Positions 12,724-14,069 of a stretch of DNA of 14,069 nt are shown in pieces. Source of the DNA: Oligoflexia bacterium (GTDB taxonomy: Bacteria; Bdellovibrionota; UBA1018); contig CAINWE010000280.1 of the NCBI GenBank assembly GCA_903854365.1, positions 1 to 14,069 of the forward strand. Direction: 5' to 3'. Position 1 is the stretch's first letter; each line of letters begins with the position of its first letter. The notes beneath the pieces are model-generated. The model was not told the origin of the DNA and did not search any database. It saw only the letters and a program-made list of their open reading frames with translations. The translations under genes and the position numbers were made by a program.

Positions 12724-14069
12724 TTAAGAATTTCCCTGCATGTTGATGTTGTCTGGCAAATACTCATAGGGCCAAGACGTCACAACAGGGGTTTCAATGA
12801 AGTTTTCGTGTGGAGGAGGAGAGGGAGTCTGCCACTCCAATGTCAGAGCATTCCAAGGATTAGCACTGGCCTTTTTCCCCGACCGCATTCCCTGGTAAAA
12901 GTAGAAAGCAGCATAGAAAAAGCCCAACCCAATCAGCCAAGATCCCACCGTCGAAACACGGTTCAAAAACGTATACTCTGGCAAGTAATCCCAATAGCGC
13001 CGCGGCATACCCTGCGCACCCAGAATAAACTGAGGCAAGAAAGTGACGTTAAAACCAATCAGAATGAGCCAAAAAGAAACCTGAGCTGCCTTTTCTGAAT
13101 ACATTCTGCCGGTCATTTTTGGGAACCAATAATGCAGTCCAGCCATCAGGGACATCAAAGTCCCCCCCACCATCACGTAATGAAAGTGCGCAACCACGAA
13201 GTAGGTTTGAGTCAAATGCACATCAATGGCCAGGGTAGCCAAGAAGACTCCCGTGAGTCCTCCGATCGTAAACAACTCTAAAAAACCCAGAACGTACAGC
13301 ATGGGAGCGTAGAAGTGAATAGAACCTTTATACATCGTTCCTACCCAACTAAACACCTTCACCCCTGTCGGCACAGCTACGAACATAGTCAGTAGGGAAA
13401 ATACGAAATTAGCCAGCTCAGACTGACCACTCACAAACATGTGGTGTCCCCAAACGATAAAGGCAATCAACGCAATACCGAAAGAAGAATAAGCAATGGC
13501 CTTGTACCCAAACATCGGTTTTCGGCAGAACACGGGTATGATCTCCGAAATCACACCCATGGCGGGCAAAATCATGATGTAGACCGCTGGATGGGAATAG
13601 AACCAGAAAAAGTGTTGAAACAAAATCGGATCGCCACCCAACTTCGGATCAAAAATACCGATCTGAAGCACCCGCTCCATCATCAATAGAAGTAGCGTGA
13701 TCGCAAGCACTGGCGTTGCGAGAACTTGAATAATGCTAGTTGCATAGAGCGCCCAGCAAAACAAGGGCAACCGCGACCAGGACAACCCCGGGGCGCGCAA
13801 TTTGTGAATCGTCACGATAAAGTTAAGGCCCGTCAAGATTGAGGAGAAGCCCGCAATAAACGCCCCAGTGAGAACTAAAATCACTGTCGTATTCGTGCGG
13901 ATCGAGTAAGGCGTATAGAAGGTCCAGCCGGTGTCCGCTCCACGCAGGAACAGTGCCGCCACAGCAAATGTGGCCCCCACCATGAAAATGTAATACGAGG
14001 CCAGATTCAATCGAGGAAAAGCAACGTCCTTAGCCCCCAAAATGATGGGCAAAATAAAATTACCCAGAG
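12724..14069 (-). CDS. ctaD: Cytochrome c oxidase subunit I, type A2 (5' end outside window)
   Basis: This is the C-terminal 447 residues of the catalytic subunit of the proton-pumping terminal oxidase. The frame stays open to the right edge (LGNFI before LPIILGAKDVAFPRLN), so the start and the helix with the first haem a His are missing, about 90 residues. Visible motifs are YSHPAVY (13579-13599), carrying the CuB His and the cross-linked Tyr, WGHHMFVSG with the two other CuB histidines, PTGVKVFSW with the K-channel Lys, and VVAHFHYVMVGG with haem a3 and haem a ligands. YSHPxVY in place of GHPEVY assigns it to type A2, in which Tyr-Ser replace the D-channel Glu, as in Thermus and Rhodothermus caa3 oxidases. 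It is the first visible gene of the ctaD-ctaE-ctaF operon. Subunit II (ctaC) would be expected further right. Confidence 0.96.
   Translation of the reverse strand, partial: LGNFILPIILGAKDVAFPRLNLASYYIFMVGATFAVAALFLRGADTGWTFYTPYSIRTNTTVILVLTGAFIAGFSSILTGLNFIVTIHKLRAPGLSWSRLPLFCWALYATSIIQVLATPVLAITLLLLMMERVLQIGIFDPKLGGDPILFQHFFWFYSHPAVYIMILPAMGVISEIIPVFCRKPMFGYKAIAYSSFGIALIAFIVWGHHMFVSGQSELANFVFSLLTMFVAVPTGVKVFSWVGTMYKGSIHFYAPMLYVLGFLELFTIGGLTGVFLATLAIDVHLTQTYFVVAHFHYVMVGGTLMSLMAGLHYWFPKMTGRMYSEKAAQVSFWLILIGFNVTFLPQFILGAQGMPRRYWDYLPEYTFLNRVSTVGSWLIGLGFFYAAFYFYQGMRSGKKASANPWNALTLEWQTPSPPPHENFIETPVVTSWPYEYLPDNINMQGNS

Noticed and set aside
12520..13098. A 192-codon + strand open frame antisense to ctaE and ctaD
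   Set aside because: It lies opposite two well-conserved oxidase genes, and its product has no recognisable features.

Overview
The window is ordinary Gram-negative bacterial chromosome. It is gene-dense, moderately GC-rich, carries Shine-Dalgarno (SD) sites before most genes, and shows no mobile element, tRNA, rRNA or CRISPR. A type A2 caa3 oxidase, an alanyl-tRNA synthetase with a cysteine-rich insert, an Acidithiobacillus-type glutamate-cysteine ligase and a secreted protein with paired SUMF1/DUF1566-like domains together suggest the former Deltaproteobacteria, perhaps Bdellovibrionota. That placement is inference; no marker here proves it.

Layout, left to right. (1) The 3' half of gshA (+, cut by the left edge) converges on an unknown secreted protein (-) across a perfect 12-bp hairpin. 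(2) A short-chain dehydrogenase (-) and alaS (+) diverge from a 35-bp gap. alaS converges on a 2-Cys peroxiredoxin (-), which has a clear intrinsic terminator. (3) On the + strand follow a PAP2-type membrane phosphatase with altered motifs, a GH15 glucoamylase-like gene split by a one-base frameshift and lacking its catalytic acids, and a glutathione-peroxidase-family gene with its own likely promoter. (4) From about 8.9 kb to the right edge all genes are on the minus strand. In transcription order they are ctaD (cut by the right edge), ctaE, ctaF fused to a diheme cytochrome c, then a secreted protein with a RING-like Cys/His cluster and two SUMF/DUF1566-like domains, then a small single-pass membrane protein with an acidic tail.

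How the genes work together. ctaD, ctaE and ctaF-cyt c are tightly spaced and form one terminal oxidase operon. The cytochrome c domains sit on the small subunit IV rather than only on subunit II, which implies an unusual route for electron entry. gshA, the peroxiredoxin and the glutathione peroxidase share a thiol/peroxide-defence theme but are not co-transcribed. The two genes after the oxidase are separated from it by about 100 bp and a possible terminator, so a link to respiration is not shown.

The items most worth a second look are the subunit IV-cytochrome fusion, the secreted RING-like/double SUMF-like protein, and the GH15 homologue that has lost both catalytic glutamates.
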